A stretch of DNA of 39,689 bases. Origin: JANXVY01 sp034408685 (lineage in GTDB: Bacteria > Pseudomonadota > Alphaproteobacteria > Rhizobiales > Hyphomicrobiaceae). The translations under genes were made by a program, and so were the position numbers. Of the stretch, positions 23,873-33,073 are shown piece by piece. Positions within the stretch are counted from its first letter, which is position 1; every line of letters starts with the position of its first letter. Under the pieces are notes generated by a model. That model saw only the letters and a program-made list of their open reading frames with translations. It did no database searches and was not told the DNA's origin. The stretch is from assembly GCA_034408685.1 (NCBI GenBank), contig JAWXCP010000054.1:1-39689 (forward strand), in the 5' to 3' direction.

Positions 23873-24445
23873 GTGATCGCAGTCGGCAGACGATCGGGTG
23901 GACTACGGGGCGGGTGCGGGCTCGCACTGCATTGTTTTGGTTCATTTTTCCAAGTTTTTGCAGCCGTTCTGATCGCGGCTTTTTCCGTCAGTGCGTCGGA
24001 TGCAAACGCGGCGGAAGAAGGAACTGTGAAAGGCCAACACGGCGACTGGCAGATCGTGTGCAAGGACCCACCGCCAGGGGCGAAAGGCGAGGTCTGCGCC
24101 CTGGTTCAAAGCGTCACGGCTGAAGATCGCAACAACGTCGGGCTGACCGTCTACTTCCAACGGTTTTCTAACGGAACGCGCGTTCTACGCGTGTTTGCAC
24201 CGGTCGGCATCTTGCTGCCACCAGGGCTCGGCCTCAGGATCGACGAGAAAGACGTCGGGCATGCGCCGTTCCTGCGCTGTCAAAACTTTGCCTGCTACGC
24301 GCAGGTCGTGGCGGAAGACACGCTGGTCGAGCGCATGTCGAAGGGGAAGACCGCCGTGTTCGTCATCTTCCAAACGGAAGAGGCCGGCATCGGCATTCCG
24401 ATATCGCTCAAAGGTTTTTCGGAAGCTTTAGCGGCGCTGAAATAA
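23873..24445 (+). CDS. Invasion-associated locus B (IalB) family secreted protein
   Basis: 190 residues. An N-terminal hydrophobic segment (about 25-46, ending ASDANAAEE) acts as signal peptide, followed by the IalB domain: GQHGDWQIVCKDPP, the paired cysteines in IVCKD/EVCALVQ and in LRCQNFACYAQVV, and the final FSEALAAL. The family is common in free-living Hyphomicrobiales; the name comes from Bartonella and does not itself imply virulence here. The GTG at 23873 has GAGG 6 nt upstream. It is convergent with the phasin gene, with a perfect inverted repeat between them. Confidence 0.87.
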   Translation: MIAVGRRSGGLRGGCGLALHCFGSFFQVFAAVLIAAFSVSASDANAAEEGTVKGQHGDWQIVCKDPPPGAKGEVCALVQSVTAEDRNNVGLTVYFQRFSNGTRVLRVFAPVGILLPPGLGLRIDEKDVGHAPFLRCQNFACYAQVVAEDTLVERMSKGKTAVFVIFQTEEAGIGIPISLKGFSEALAALK

Positions 24446-24451
24446 AAGCTA

Positions 24452-24485
24452 GTCTTTTGGCCACTCACAGGAGTGGCCAAAAGAC
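24452..24485. terminator. Perfect 15-bp inverted repeat between convergent genes
   Basis: gtcttttggccactc (24452-24466) and gagtggccaaaagac (24471-24485) pair perfectly around a 4-nt loop. It lies 6 nt past the ialB stop and 30 nt past the phasin stop. The T-run is on the 5' arm and an A-run on the 3' arm in both directions, so it is not a textbook U-tailed terminator, though position suggests a shared 3'-end hairpin. Confidence 0.6.
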
Positions 24486-24515
24486 CAGCGCGCGCTTACC
24501 GGTATCAGCGGGTCG

Positions 24516-25121
24516 TCAGGCAGACGTCTTGTAGAGCCACGCCACGACTTCGGCTTCGGCGTCGATCCGCCCCGCATCCGACTTGGCCGATTCTGTCTCC
24601 ACCAATTCTGTCACCACCACGTCGGACTTGCCGGATTTCACGGACCTGTCTGATTTCACGGACTTGTCGGATTTCGCGACGTCGGATTTGGCGAGCTCCA
24701 ACTTCATCGGCCGCGCGGGGAGATTGGACCGGCCGACGGCGTCATTGTCGACCGACTTTGGCACCACGTGTGGCGTGGCTGCGGCAATTGGAGACGAGCG
24801 CGCATCGTCGACTGGCGCGGTATCATGGCGGCCGTGCGCCGGGTCAGCTGCCACATCGGCGTAGGCCGTACCCATGCGCTCCAAGGACTGGAGATACTGC
24901 CGCTGCGCAGTCTGCCAATAACGAACCTGCTCGGCGACGGCGTCCATGGGGGACTTGCACTGGGCAACAACCTGCGGAAATTCGAGCGCCGCCATCATTC
25001 GGCGCGTCGCCAACGCGACGATCTCGACTTGCATCCGGCCAACGGCCTTTATCCACGCGTCCCCGGCGATAGCCGGCGCCGTCCACATTTCGACAGGTTT
25101 TTGCAAGGGGTTTTGGTACAT
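24516..25121 (-). CDS. Phasin-family (polyhydroxyalkanoate granule) protein
   Basis: 201 residues. The N-terminal 100 or so residues are amphipathic helix with phasin-like content (EIVALATRRMMAALEFPQVVAQCKSPMD given in part, then AEQVRYWQTAQRQYLQSL). The C-terminal half is low complexity with an alternating Lys-Ser-Asp/Val repeat at about 150-175, encoded by 18-bp tandem DNA repeats near 24634-24669. Phasins coat carbon-storage granules; no pha genes lie nearby, so the substrate link is inferred from the domain alone. The ATG at 25119-25121 has GAGGA 6 nt upstream. Confidence 0.7.
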   Translation of the reverse strand: MYQNPLQKPVEMWTAPAIAGDAWIKAVGRMQVEIVALATRRMMAALEFPQVVAQCKSPMDAVAEQVRYWQTAQRQYLQSLERMGTAYADVAADPAHGRHDTAPVDDARSSPIAAATPHVVPKSVDNDAVGRSNLPARPMKLELAKSDVAKSDKSVKSDRSVKSGKSDVVVTELVETESAKSDAGRIDAEAEVVAWLYKTSA

Positions 25122-25450
25122 TGCATCCTCATCCCAACAACGTTTCCACGCGATGATGGCGTGCAGCCAACAGCCTCGCGACTACTCATAATGGTAGGTT
25201 CTTGCGCAATATATTGCCAATGCGCGAAAACGCACGCCTGCCATGCGAAAATCGACTGGGTGAGTGCAGATCAATTTCTGGTTCATGCAACTTTCTGAAT
25301 TCGCAGTACTTATTGCATCTATAGCCGTTCCTTAATTTTCTGTGTACAACTTCCCCGACACTGCGGCATCGTGTTGTCATCGGGTCAGGCGGGCAACGCC
25401 TCAGCGATTTCACGTGTCGGCGATATTTCGTGTTGCGTTTGGGTGGTCTG
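25122..25450. other. Intergenic region upstream of phasin and BcsS-like genes
   Basis: 329 nt between divergent genes, AT-richer than the surroundings at about 25280-25350. No coding sequence or hairpin stands out; the promoters of both genes must lie here. Confidence 0.4.
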
Positions 25451-26398
25451 ATGTGGGGGCGCATCACAACGATTTGCCGGGCGGTTGGCTTGGTCGAGAG
25501 CCGCGCCGTCGGCTGCCTGCGCCGGTCGTGGTCCGAGCCTGGCCAACAGCTGTCGACCCCACTATCAATCGGCTTTGCCGTTGGCCTCGCCGCTACCCTC
25601 GCCGTCGGCCTCGCCTCCCCGGCAACTGCGGCCGAATTCGATGCCTTCGAGGATATCGACCGGGTTGGCGCGTTCGAAGCCTGGGCCGGTGCTGATGCGA
25701 CGTCGCGGACGTGGTTTGCCTACTCAGGCGTGACGGCCGCCGTGTGGGGGGATATCCATGCCGACGGCTTCCGTTTGCGGGCGGCTCAAGGTGTCGGTGG
25801 CTACTCGTATCGATACGATGCCGCGACGGCGGTGAAGGTCAGCAAGTCCGTGACCGACCTGATGATCGGATATCAGTTCGGTGTCGACGATTACACGCTC
25901 AAAGCGTTTGCCGGTTGGTCTGTCCTGGCACGCCAATTCGAGGTGCCGTCGCTGGGAGCAGTCGAGCAACGGATCGAACACGGGTTCAAGGCTGGCGTCG
26001 AAGTCTGGCTGGATTGGTCGGAGGTCACGTGGGCGTCGTTCGATGCCAGTTTCGCCCAAGCGCGCTCGACCATCGATGCCCGCTTCCGCCTCGGACAGCG
26101 GCTCGACAACGACATTTCGGCAGGACCCGAGGTCGTGTTCAATCGCACCGATCTGAGCGGTGAAGTGATCGCGAATGGCACGGATTACGGCAACGCCCGG
26201 ATCGGGGCGTTCGTGCGCTATGACTGGTTCGGCGGGGAAATTTCGGCCGCTGGCGGGCTTTCAAGCGATGTCACGGGCTCGCAATCTCGCGCCGGGCCGC
26301 CTTCGGGCACTGGCTCGGGGAGCAGCTCGAGCTTGCCAAGCATAAAGGCCGAACGACACTCGCCTTACGGCTCGGTAACCGTGCTGTTTCAGTTCTGA
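25451..26398 (+). CDS. BcsS-like outer-membrane beta-barrel protein
   Basis: 315 residues. A long N-terminal region with a signal-like segment (about 40-62, ending SPATAAE) precedes a repetitive strand-rich domain: FEAWAGADATSRTWFAYSG, VSKSVTDLMIGYQFGVDDYTLKAFAGW, GFKAGVEVWLDWSE, NARIGAFVRYDWFGGE, and a terminal aromatic residue in VTVLFQF, typical of outer-membrane barrels. This fits the cellulose-biosynthesis BcsS family. No bcs genes are present in the window, so the polysaccharide role is unsupported by context. Start choice: ATG 25451, or GTG 25430 which adds seven residues. Confidence 0.65.
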   Translation: MWGRITTICRAVGLVESRAVGCLRRSWSEPGQQLSTPLSIGFAVGLAATLAVGLASPATAAEFDAFEDIDRVGAFEAWAGADATSRTWFAYSGVTAAVWGDIHADGFRLRAAQGVGGYSYRYDAATAVKVSKSVTDLMIGYQFGVDDYTLKAFAGWSVLARQFEVPSLGAVEQRIEHGFKAGVEVWLDWSEVTWASFDASFAQARSTIDARFRLGQRLDNDISAGPEVVFNRTDLSGEVIANGTDYGNARIGAFVRYDWFGGEISAAGGLSSDVTGSQSRAGPPSGTGSGSSSSLPSIKAERHSPYGSVTVLFQF

Positions 26399-26468
26399 CA
26401 GGCGTTGCGACCTCGACCCGACCACCTCGACCCGACCGCCTTGATTTATCCAAGTTTATGATCCAAAA

Positions 26469-26486
26469 AAAACGGACGATCGTTTT
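26469..26486. promoter_or_regulatory. Candidate TetR-type operator
   Basis: The arms AAAACG (26469-26474) and CGTTTT (26481-26486) are exact reverse complements with a 6-bp spacer, 62 nt before the TetR start. A TACAAT -10-like element is at 26499-26504, so the palindrome would cover the -35 region. This is the usual place for autorepression. Confidence 0.4.
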
Positions 26487-26547
26487 GTCCTGAGAGTGTA
26501 CAATCGGCTGCTGAGACAACGCCTACTTCACCCGACCGAAACCGACC

Positions 26548-27186
26548 GTGCCCAAACTCAAGCCCGACACACAGTTTGCCCGCCAGCAACACATCCTCGA
26601 CGCTGCCGAACTCGCGTTCGCCGCCGGGGGATTTCACCGCACGACAATGCAGGATGTTGCGCGCCAGGCGGGCGTCAGCCTCGGCGCGCTCTACGTCTAT
26701 TTCGCATCCAAGGAAGACCTTATCGCCGGAATCACCGAGCGGGATAGGGCCAAACTGACCGAGCAGTTGGCTGCCATCGGTCAAGCGCCAGACCTCGCTG
26801 CGGCGCTCGCCAAACTGGGCGAACATTACACGGTCGAGGAGCCGCGCTACAAGCAGCAGCTGGTTATCGAGATCGGCTGCGAGGCGATGCGCGGTGGCTC
26901 CGTCGGCTCGATTTACCGGGCCTGCGACGAGGCGATCATGGGCGACTTCGAGCGGCTGTTCCAGCGCGCCATCGAGGATCGTCGCATTAATCCGCGCTAT
27001 GATGCAGCCACCATCGCGCGCGCGATTGCCGTTTTAGGCGACGGCCTGTTCTGGCGGCGGGCCGTCGACCCGACGTTTGATACCAAAGCCATGGTCCCGG
27101 TCATCGCCACGCTCGTAGCAGCATTGCTCGATGGCGCCGACCGGCCGCACTCCGCACTCGCCGAGGACACGAAACATGAAGTCTAA
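26548..27186 (+). CDS. TetR/AcrR-family repressor of the RND efflux operon
   Basis: 212 residues. The N-terminal helix-turn-helix at about 14-60 is clear: ILDAAELAFAAGGFHRTTMQDVARQAGVSLGALYVYFASKEDLI (given in parts: TTMQDVARQAGVSLG, then LYVYFASKEDL). The C-terminal all-helical ligand domain is variable, so the inducer is unknown. The gene leads an operon with a membrane-fusion protein and an RND pump; its end overlaps the next start by 11 nt. The start is GTG with a poor ribosome-binding site. Confidence 0.9.
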   Translation: MPKLKPDTQFARQQHILDAAELAFAAGGFHRTTMQDVARQAGVSLGALYVYFASKEDLIAGITERDRAKLTEQLAAIGQAPDLAAALAKLGEHYTVEEPRYKQQLVIEIGCEAMRGGSVGSIYRACDEAIMGDFERLFQRAIEDRRINPRYDAATIARAIAVLGDGLFWRRAVDPTFDTKAMVPVIATLVAALLDGADRPHSALAEDTKHEV

Positions 27187-28387
27187 TCTGATCCTTTTGG
27201 CGGTTATCGCTGCCGGTGCAGCGGGGTGGTACGTGCTGCATCAGCCGGGGCAGCCCGTGAGTGGGACGGCCGGTTCGGCAGCGGAGCCCAAAACAGCGGT
27301 CGCACCTGCGGTCTCTGTCGTGAAGGCAACGTTGAGCGATTTCGTCGAAACAGTTTTGGTGACCGGCTCGGTCGTCGCGCGCGACGAGGTGATGATCGCC
27401 CCTGAAATCGAGGGCTTTCGGATCGTCGAACTCGCGGCCGAAGAGGGCGACACAATCAAGAAGGGGCAGGTACTCGCCCGGCTGGCAAATGCCACGCTCG
27501 ATGCAGCTTTGGCCCAAAGCGATGCCAATATCGCGCGGGCAAGCGCGGCTATCGCAGTTGCCCGAAGCGCAATCGTTCAGGCAGAGGCGGCCGAAAAAGA
27601 GGCGGACCAGGCGTTTGACCGCGCCCGCCCGTTGAAGCAGTCCGGAACCATTTCTGAAGCGGTATTCGACCAACGGGAAGCCGCTGCCAAAACGTCCGCT
27701 GCAAGGCTCAATTCGGCCCGCGAAAGCTTGCTCAGTGCCGAGGCCGACAAAGCCGCGATCGAGGCCTCACGGCGGGAGATCGTCTGGCGGCGCGAACGGT
27801 CTGAAATCCGCTCGCCCGTCGACGGCACGGTCAGTCGGCGCACGGCGCGGGTCGGTGCCGTTGCGAGCGCGGCGGGCGACCCGTTGTTCCGCATCGTCGC
27901 CAATGGCGAAATAGAACTCGATGCCGAGATTTCAGAACGGGATGTGGGCCGCATCAAGGACGGGCAACCGGCGACGGTCACCATAACGGGCATGGGCGAA
28001 GCGCGGGGCGTGGTGCGGCTGGTGTCGAGCGAGGTCGATCGAACGACGCGCATCGGCCGGGCGAAGATCGGCCTTGGCTCCAACTCTGCGTTCAAGCTCG
28101 GCGCATTCGGGCGCGGGACGATCGAGACAGGCCGCAGCCGGGGTATCGGGCTGCCGACATCGGCCGTCGTTTTCGGTGCCAACGGCGCCACTGTACAAGT
28201 CGTCAAGAACGACCGCGTCGAAACACGCCGCGTCACGATCGGGCTCAGTTCGCAACAGCTCGTCGAAATCAAGGACGGGATTGCCGAAGGCGACGTCGTC
28301 GTTGTCAAAGCGGGCAGCTTCCTGCGCGATGGCGACGCCGTCCGGCCGATGACGACGCCGACCACACTCAGCACCGCCGCACCGTGA
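27176..28387 (+). CDS. RND efflux periplasmic adaptor (membrane-fusion protein)
   Basis: 403 residues. An N-terminal hydrophobic anchor (2-21, no lipobox cysteine) is followed by a biotinyl-lipoyl half (VMIAPEIEGFRIVELAAEEGDTIKKGQ in part), an alpha-helical hairpin (about 105-200, Ala/Glu-rich), the second lipoyl half (RSEIRSPVDGTVSRRTARVG in part) and beta-barrel domains. Such adaptors join the inner-membrane pump to a TolC-like channel; none is encoded here. The ATG at 27176 has GAGGA 10 nt upstream, inside the tetR end. Confidence 0.92.
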   Translation: MKSNLILLAVIAAGAAGWYVLHQPGQPVSGTAGSAAEPKTAVAPAVSVVKATLSDFVETVLVTGSVVARDEVMIAPEIEGFRIVELAAEEGDTIKKGQVLARLANATLDAALAQSDANIARASAAIAVARSAIVQAEAAEKEADQAFDRARPLKQSGTISEAVFDQREAAAKTSAARLNSARESLLSAEADKAAIEASRREIVWRRERSEIRSPVDGTVSRRTARVGAVASAAGDPLFRIVANGEIELDAEISERDVGRIKDGQPATVTITGMGEARGVVRLVSSEVDRTTRIGRAKIGLGSNSAFKLGAFGRGTIETGRSRGIGLPTSAVVFGANGATVQVVKNDRVETRRVTIGLSSQQLVEIKDGIAEGDVVVVKAGSFLRDGDAVRPMTTPTTLSTAAP

Positions 28388-28394
28388 GGATCTG

Positions 28395-31300
28395 ATGAGC
28401 ACTGCAACCAACATCTCCGGCTGGTCGATCCGCAAGCCGGTGCCATCCATCGTGCTGTTCGCCGTACTGCTGTTGCTCGGCATCATGAGCTTCCGGTCGC
28501 TGCCGGTCACGCGGTTTCCCAACATCGACGTGCCGGTGATCTCGGTCACGATCACACAGTCGGGGGCGGCGCCTGCCGAACTCGAAACGCAGGTGACGAA
28601 GCAGGTCGAAGATGCGCTGGCAAATATCACCGGCGTCAAGAAACTGCTGTCGACGCTGACCGATGGTGCTTCGGTGACGGCGATCGAGTTCCGCCTCGAG
28701 GTCAACCAGGATCGCGCGCTCAACGATGTTCGCGATGCGATCGCCAATATCCGCACCGATCTGCCACGCAATATCGACGAACCGATCATTCAACGTATCG
28801 ATATCGAAGGGCAATCGCTCGTATCGTATGCCGCCTACGCCCCCGGCATGACGCTGGAGGGTCTCTCCTGGCACGTCGACGACGTCATTAAGCGCCAGTT
28901 GCAGGGCCTTAAAGGCGTCGGCCGGGTCGTCCGGCAAGGCGGAGTTGTTCGTGAAATCCGAGTGATCCTCGATCCCGACCGGCTGTTGGCCCTCGGCATT
29001 ACTGCAAGCGCGGTCAACCAACAGGTCCGCGCGACAAACGTCGATCTCGGCGGTGGGCGCGGCGAGGTCGGCGGCCAGGAGCAGACCATCCGGACGTTGG
29101 CTGGTGCGCGCGAGGTCGAGCGGCTGGCAGAGACGAAAATCGTCATTCCTGGCGGCCGCGACGTTCGATTGAAAGACATCGCGCGCATCGTGGACGGCAA
29201 CAGCGAGCCACGGTCGTTTGCCGCCCTCGATACCCAATCGGTGGTTACGTTCGCGGTGTTCCGCGCCAAGGGCGCAAGCGAGGTCACGGTCGCCGACGGT
29301 GTTGCAAAGCGCGTCGCAGAACTGCAGGCGCAGCATCCCGACATCGTTCTGCGCAAGGTTGACGACAGTGTTGCCTACACGCGCGGCAACTACGAAAGCG
29401 CGATGCTGTCGCTCCTCGAAGGTGCGGCGCTCGCGGTGCTTGTCGTGTTTTTGTTCCTGCGCGATTTGCGTGCGACGATCATCGCGGCGATCGCCCTGCC
29501 ACTCGCCGCGATCCCGACGTTCTGGGCGATGAGCATGATGGGGTTCTCGCTCAACCTCGTCAGCCTTTTAGCCGTTACGCTCGTGACGGGCGTGCTGGTC
29601 GACGACGCGATCGTCGAGATCGAGAACATCGTCCGCCACATGAGGATGGGCAAATCCGCCTACCGGGCCTCGCTCGACGCGGCCGACGAGATCGGTCTTG
29701 CGGTGATCGCGATCACGCTGACGATCGTCGCGATCTTCGCACCGGTCTCGTTCATGGGCGGTATCGCCGGGCAATATTTCAAACAGTTCGGCTTGGTGGT
29801 TGCCGCCGCGGTGCTGTTCTCGCTGCTTGTCGCACGTCTGATAACGCCGATGATGGCGGCTTATCTGATGCGCTCGGTGCCGCATGAGGAGAAGCCCGAC
29901 GGCATCATCATGCGGTCCTACATCGGCATCTTGAAACTGACGCTCAAAGACAGGCTGTCGCGTTTCCTGACGCTGGTTGCCGGCGTTGGTATCTTTGCCG
30001 CCGCAATCCAGGCGACGGCGAACCTGCCGACTGGATTCATGCCCGACGACGACGTCTCGCGGCTCGTCATCTCGACAGAGCTGCCGCCGGGAGCAACACT
30101 CGCCGATACCCGCACGGCCACTGACACCCTGTCGCTCGGGCTCAAGAAGCTACCGGAAGTGAGGCAAGTTCTGGTGATCGGCGGGAGTGGGCCGCTCGGC
30201 ACGCAGGAGGTGCGCCGCGCAACACTCCTCGTTCAGCTGGTGCCGAAAAGCGAGCGCAAGCGGTCGCAAAAAGAAGTCGAGGCGCTGGTGTCGGATGTGT
30301 TCGGGAGCGTGCCGGACACGCGCTCGTGGTTCATCAACGAGCGTGGCGAACGCAAGCTGAGTTTCTCGATCCTGTCCAAAGATGGCGACGCGCTGACGGC
30401 ATTCGTCGGCACGCTCGAAGCGGAACTGCGCAAGATCGACGGCTTCCGTAACGTTGCCTCGATTGGCGCGATCGACCGGCCGGAAATTCGCATCGTACCG
30501 CGCTACGATGATGCCGCCGCTGTCGGCGTTTCACCTGAAGCCATTGCCGACACGGTGCGTGTTGCCACGCTCGGGGACGTCGCCGCAAACTTGGCGAAGT
30601 TCAACGCCGGTGACCGGCTAGTTCCAATCCGGGTGCAAATCGAAGACAGCGCGCGAACGGATTTGCGCCAGATCGAACAGTTGCGCGTGCTGGCCCAGAA
30701 CGGAAAAGCGATCCCCCTGTCGGCGGTCGCCAGCGTTGAATTCGGACGCGGCCCGAGCTCTATCGACCGGTTCTCGAGGGTGCGGCGGGCGCAAATCGGC
30801 GCCGACCTCGCGCCGGGCCTGGCACTTGGGGACGCCCGAGAACGCTTCAACGAGACCGTGAAGCGACTTGGCTTGCCAGCTGGTGTTTCGCTCGAAGTGT
30901 CCGGCGACGCCGAGATCCAGGACGAAGTGGCAAACGGGTTCATCACGGCGATGGGCACCGGACTGATGATCGTGTTCGGCGTTCTCGTGCTGTTGTTTGG
31001 CAGCGTTTTCCAACCGATCACGATCCTGCTGTCGCTGCCGCTATCGTTTGGTGGCGTCGTGGCTGGCCTGCTGGTGACAAATAACCCCGTCAGCATGCCG
31101 GTTTATATCGGCTTGCTGATGCTGATGGGGATTGTCACGAAGAACGCAATTCTCCTCGTCGACTTCGCGGTCGAAGAGATCGCGCGGGGTACCGACCGGA
31201 TCACCGCGCTCATTGAGGCGGGCCGGAAGCGAGCGCGACCGATCGTGATGACGACGCTTGCGATGGTGGCGGGGATGATGCCGGCCGCCTTCGCCGTCGG

Positions 31301-31580
31301 CGAGGGTGGCGAGTTCCGCGCACCAATGGCGATCGCGGTGATCGGGGGCCTCATCGTTTCGACCGCGCTGTCACTCATTTTCGTGCCGTCGTTCTTCACG
31401 GTGATGGACGATCTTGGATGGCTGGTCGGCCGCATGTTCTCAGGTGTGATTGGACCGACCGACGAAGCGGTTGAGGCAGCAAAACCGGGCGAGTCGAGTG
31501 GTGCCGCAGTTTCGTCTAGCGGGGCGGCTGAGAAAGACGTTGCACCGGCGAAGCGGCCGCTCGCGCAAGCTGCTGAATAA
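28395..31580 (+). CDS. HAE1-type RND efflux permease
   Basis: 1061 residues, full-length for the family, with twelve predicted transmembrane helices and two large periplasmic loops. The adjacent Asp pair of helix 4 in GVLVDDAIVEIENIVRHMR (near residue 401) is the proton relay typical of HAE1 drug/hydrophobe pumps; heavy-metal pumps differ here. Duplicated motifs include FRSLPVTRFPNIDVPV near the N-terminus and GIVTKNAILLVDFA in the second half. Spacing of 7 nt from the adaptor stop and GAGG 7 nt upstream show tight coupling. The C-terminal 45 residues are Ala/Pro/Ser-rich and probably cytoplasmic. Confidence 0.95.
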   Translation: MSTATNISGWSIRKPVPSIVLFAVLLLLGIMSFRSLPVTRFPNIDVPVISVTITQSGAAPAELETQVTKQVEDALANITGVKKLLSTLTDGASVTAIEFRLEVNQDRALNDVRDAIANIRTDLPRNIDEPIIQRIDIEGQSLVSYAAYAPGMTLEGLSWHVDDVIKRQLQGLKGVGRVVRQGGVVREIRVILDPDRLLALGITASAVNQQVRATNVDLGGGRGEVGGQEQTIRTLAGAREVERLAETKIVIPGGRDVRLKDIARIVDGNSEPRSFAALDTQSVVTFAVFRAKGASEVTVADGVAKRVAELQAQHPDIVLRKVDDSVAYTRGNYESAMLSLLEGAALAVLVVFLFLRDLRATIIAAIALPLAAIPTFWAMSMMGFSLNLVSLLAVTLVTGVLVDDAIVEIENIVRHMRMGKSAYRASLDAADEIGLAVIAITLTIVAIFAPVSFMGGIAGQYFKQFGLVVAAAVLFSLLVARLITPMMAAYLMRSVPHEEKPDGIIMRSYIGILKLTLKDRLSRFLTLVAGVGIFAAAIQATANLPTGFMPDDDVSRLVISTELPPGATLADTRTATDTLSLGLKKLPEVRQVLVIGGSGPLGTQEVRRATLLVQLVPKSERKRSQKEVEALVSDVFGSVPDTRSWFINERGERKLSFSILSKDGDALTAFVGTLEAELRKIDGFRNVASIGAIDRPEIRIVPRYDDAAAVGVSPEAIADTVRVATLGDVAANLAKFNAGDRLVPIRVQIEDSARTDLRQIEQLRVLAQNGKAIPLSAVASVEFGRGPSSIDRFSRVRRAQIGADLAPGLALGDARERFNETVKRLGLPAGVSLEVSGDAEIQDEVANGFITAMGTGLMIVFGVLVLLFGSVFQPITILLSLPLSFGGVVAGLLVTNNPVSMPVYIGLLMLMGIVTKNAILLVDFAVEEIARGTDRITALIEAGRKRARPIVMTTLAMVAGMMPAAFAVGEGGEFRAPMAIAVIGGLIVSTALSLIFVPSFFTVMDDLGWLVGRMFSGVIGPTDEAVEAAKPGESSGAAVSSSGAAEKDVAPAKRPLAQAAE

Positions 31581-31718
31581 CAAAACGCTCGTCAGGAAAA
31601 CATTGGCGAAACGGTGCTTGTCGCTGCCGTTGGCCGGGCATAGACCGTAGGCTGTGACGTACCCACCACCGCGCTGCAGCGCGATGTCCCATTCAGCATG
31701 CGACCGGCGAGGCCTCCA

Positions 31719-32933
31719 ATGTTCGACGCGAAATCCCTGATCGAAATGATGGTGCGCGGGGCGGCTCCGCAGCGGCCTAACACGTCTGAGGCAGGCGCCG
31801 GCGGCCTGAACGATCTCCTCGGCCAACTCGGCCGCATGTTGCCGCAACAGGGCGGTGCGCAAGCGGACGGTGGCCGTGCCGCGCAGGGCAACGGGGGCAA
31901 CCCTGGGGGCATCTCTGGGGGCATCCCTGGCCTCGATGATTTGCTGCGGCAGATCGCTGGCGGTGCGGGTCAGCAGCCCCAGAGCGGCGGCCGGAACATG
32001 GCCGAGCGGGGTGATGCGCCCGCATCAGGTGGCGGTGGATTGGGTGGCGGCGGATTGGGCGACATCATGGGACAGATGCGCGCGCAAATGGAACAAGCCG
32101 GTCGCGCGCTCGGCCAGGGCGGGCGAGGCGACACGGCACCTTCTGCAGGTCCAGCACGGTCTGCGGCCGCAGGTGGCGCGAACATCATGGACATTCTTGG
32201 CCAGGTTCTCGCGCAGGCAACCTCCGGGGCCAAGGACGGCGCTGGCCGGATCGGCGCTGCGACGGGCGCGAACGATGCACTCGGCCGCATGACCGGCGGC
32301 GCCAGCATGGAAGACATGATGGCCACGCTGAAGACGATGATCGAACGCAATCAGTTTGGTGCGGGTGCAGCGGCGGGCGGTCTCGGCGCCGTCGTGCTTG
32401 GAACGCAGACGGGACGCAGCATTGCGGCCGGGGCGGCCAAGATCGGCGCGCTCGCGTTGATCGGCGGGCTCGCGTACAAGGCCTACCAGAACTATCAGGC
32501 TGGAAAGCCACTGATCGCGTTGGACCACGTGGTCGCCGAGGCAGCGCCCGATGGCAGCGGTTTTGAACCCGATTCCGTCACCAACGAAGCAGCGATCCTC
32601 TACATCCGGGCGATGATTGCTGCGGCCTCGGCCGATGGCCGCGTCGACCCGGCCGAGATGACCGGCATCATGGGCAATCTCAAACAGGCGGGCTTCGAGG
32701 CGGCGGCAGAGGAATTCCTTGCCGATGAACTCAACAACCCGGCGACAATCGACAGCCTTGTCGAGTCGTGTGTCAGCGCCGAACAGGGCGTGCAGGTCTA
32801 CACGGCGGCGCGCATTGCGATCTCGCCCGACAGCCGTGCGGAGCAAGCGTTCCTGGCCGAACTCGCAGCGAAGCTCGGCATGGCGCCCGAGCTTGCCGCC
32901 AACATCGATGCGGCGACACGCAACCACGCGTAA
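31719..32933 (+). CDS. DUF533 (YebE/TerB-like) protein with Gly-rich N-terminus
   Basis: 404 residues. The first 200 or so are Gly/Ala/Gln-rich with repeats such as GGISGGIPGLDD and GGGGLGGGGLGD. A hydrophobic segment follows (about 220-255: GAGAAAGGLGAVVLGTQTGRS in part, then IGALALIGGLAYKAYQNYQ). The C-terminal TerB-like helical domain (about 288-404) contains AMIAAASADGRVDPAEMTGI and LAAKLGMAPELAANID. DUF533 proteins are inner-membrane proteins of unknown function. ATG 31719 has GAGG 6 nt upstream; ATG 31698 has none. The gap before it holds a 14-bp palindrome (31670-31683) and no gene. Confidence 0.82.
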   Translation: MFDAKSLIEMMVRGAAPQRPNTSEAGAGGLNDLLGQLGRMLPQQGGAQADGGRAAQGNGGNPGGISGGIPGLDDLLRQIAGGAGQQPQSGGRNMAERGDAPASGGGGLGGGGLGDIMGQMRAQMEQAGRALGQGGRGDTAPSAGPARSAAAGGANIMDILGQVLAQATSGAKDGAGRIGAATGANDALGRMTGGASMEDMMATLKTMIERNQFGAGAAAGGLGAVVLGTQTGRSIAAGAAKIGALALIGGLAYKAYQNYQAGKPLIALDHVVAEAAPDGSGFEPDSVTNEAAILYIRAMIAAASADGRVDPAEMTGIMGNLKQAGFEAAAEEFLADELNNPATIDSLVESCVSAEQGVQVYTAARIAISPDSRAEQAFLAELAAKLGMAPELAANIDAATRNHA

Positions 32934-32991
32934 TCGGGCAACGATGAACCGGGCGCTAGCGATCAGGTCTGCCGCAAGCTGAGCATAAAAT

Positions 32992-33019
32992 CGGCCGCCG
33001 CGTGTGAGCGAGGCGGCCG
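32992..33019 (-). terminator. Hairpin terminator-like structure between convergent genes
   Basis: The arms cggccgcc (32992-32999) and ggcggccg (33012-33019) form a perfect 8-bp GC stem with a 12-nt loop. On the minus strand the stem is followed by attttatgc, so it best serves the exporter operon ending at 33074. Confidence 0.55.
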
Positions 33020-33073
33020 CATCATTTCACAGCTCGGTTCGTTGCCCAGGATCAGATCGCGGTGGTACGCGGA

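Noticed and set aside
28368..29336. 322-codon minus-strand frame opposite the RND pump
   Set aside because: Antisense to a well-supported gene and without family motifs.
32025..32927. 300-codon minus-strand frame opposite the DUF533 gene
   Set aside because: Antisense shadow; the plus-strand gene has a good ribosome-binding site and a recognised domain.
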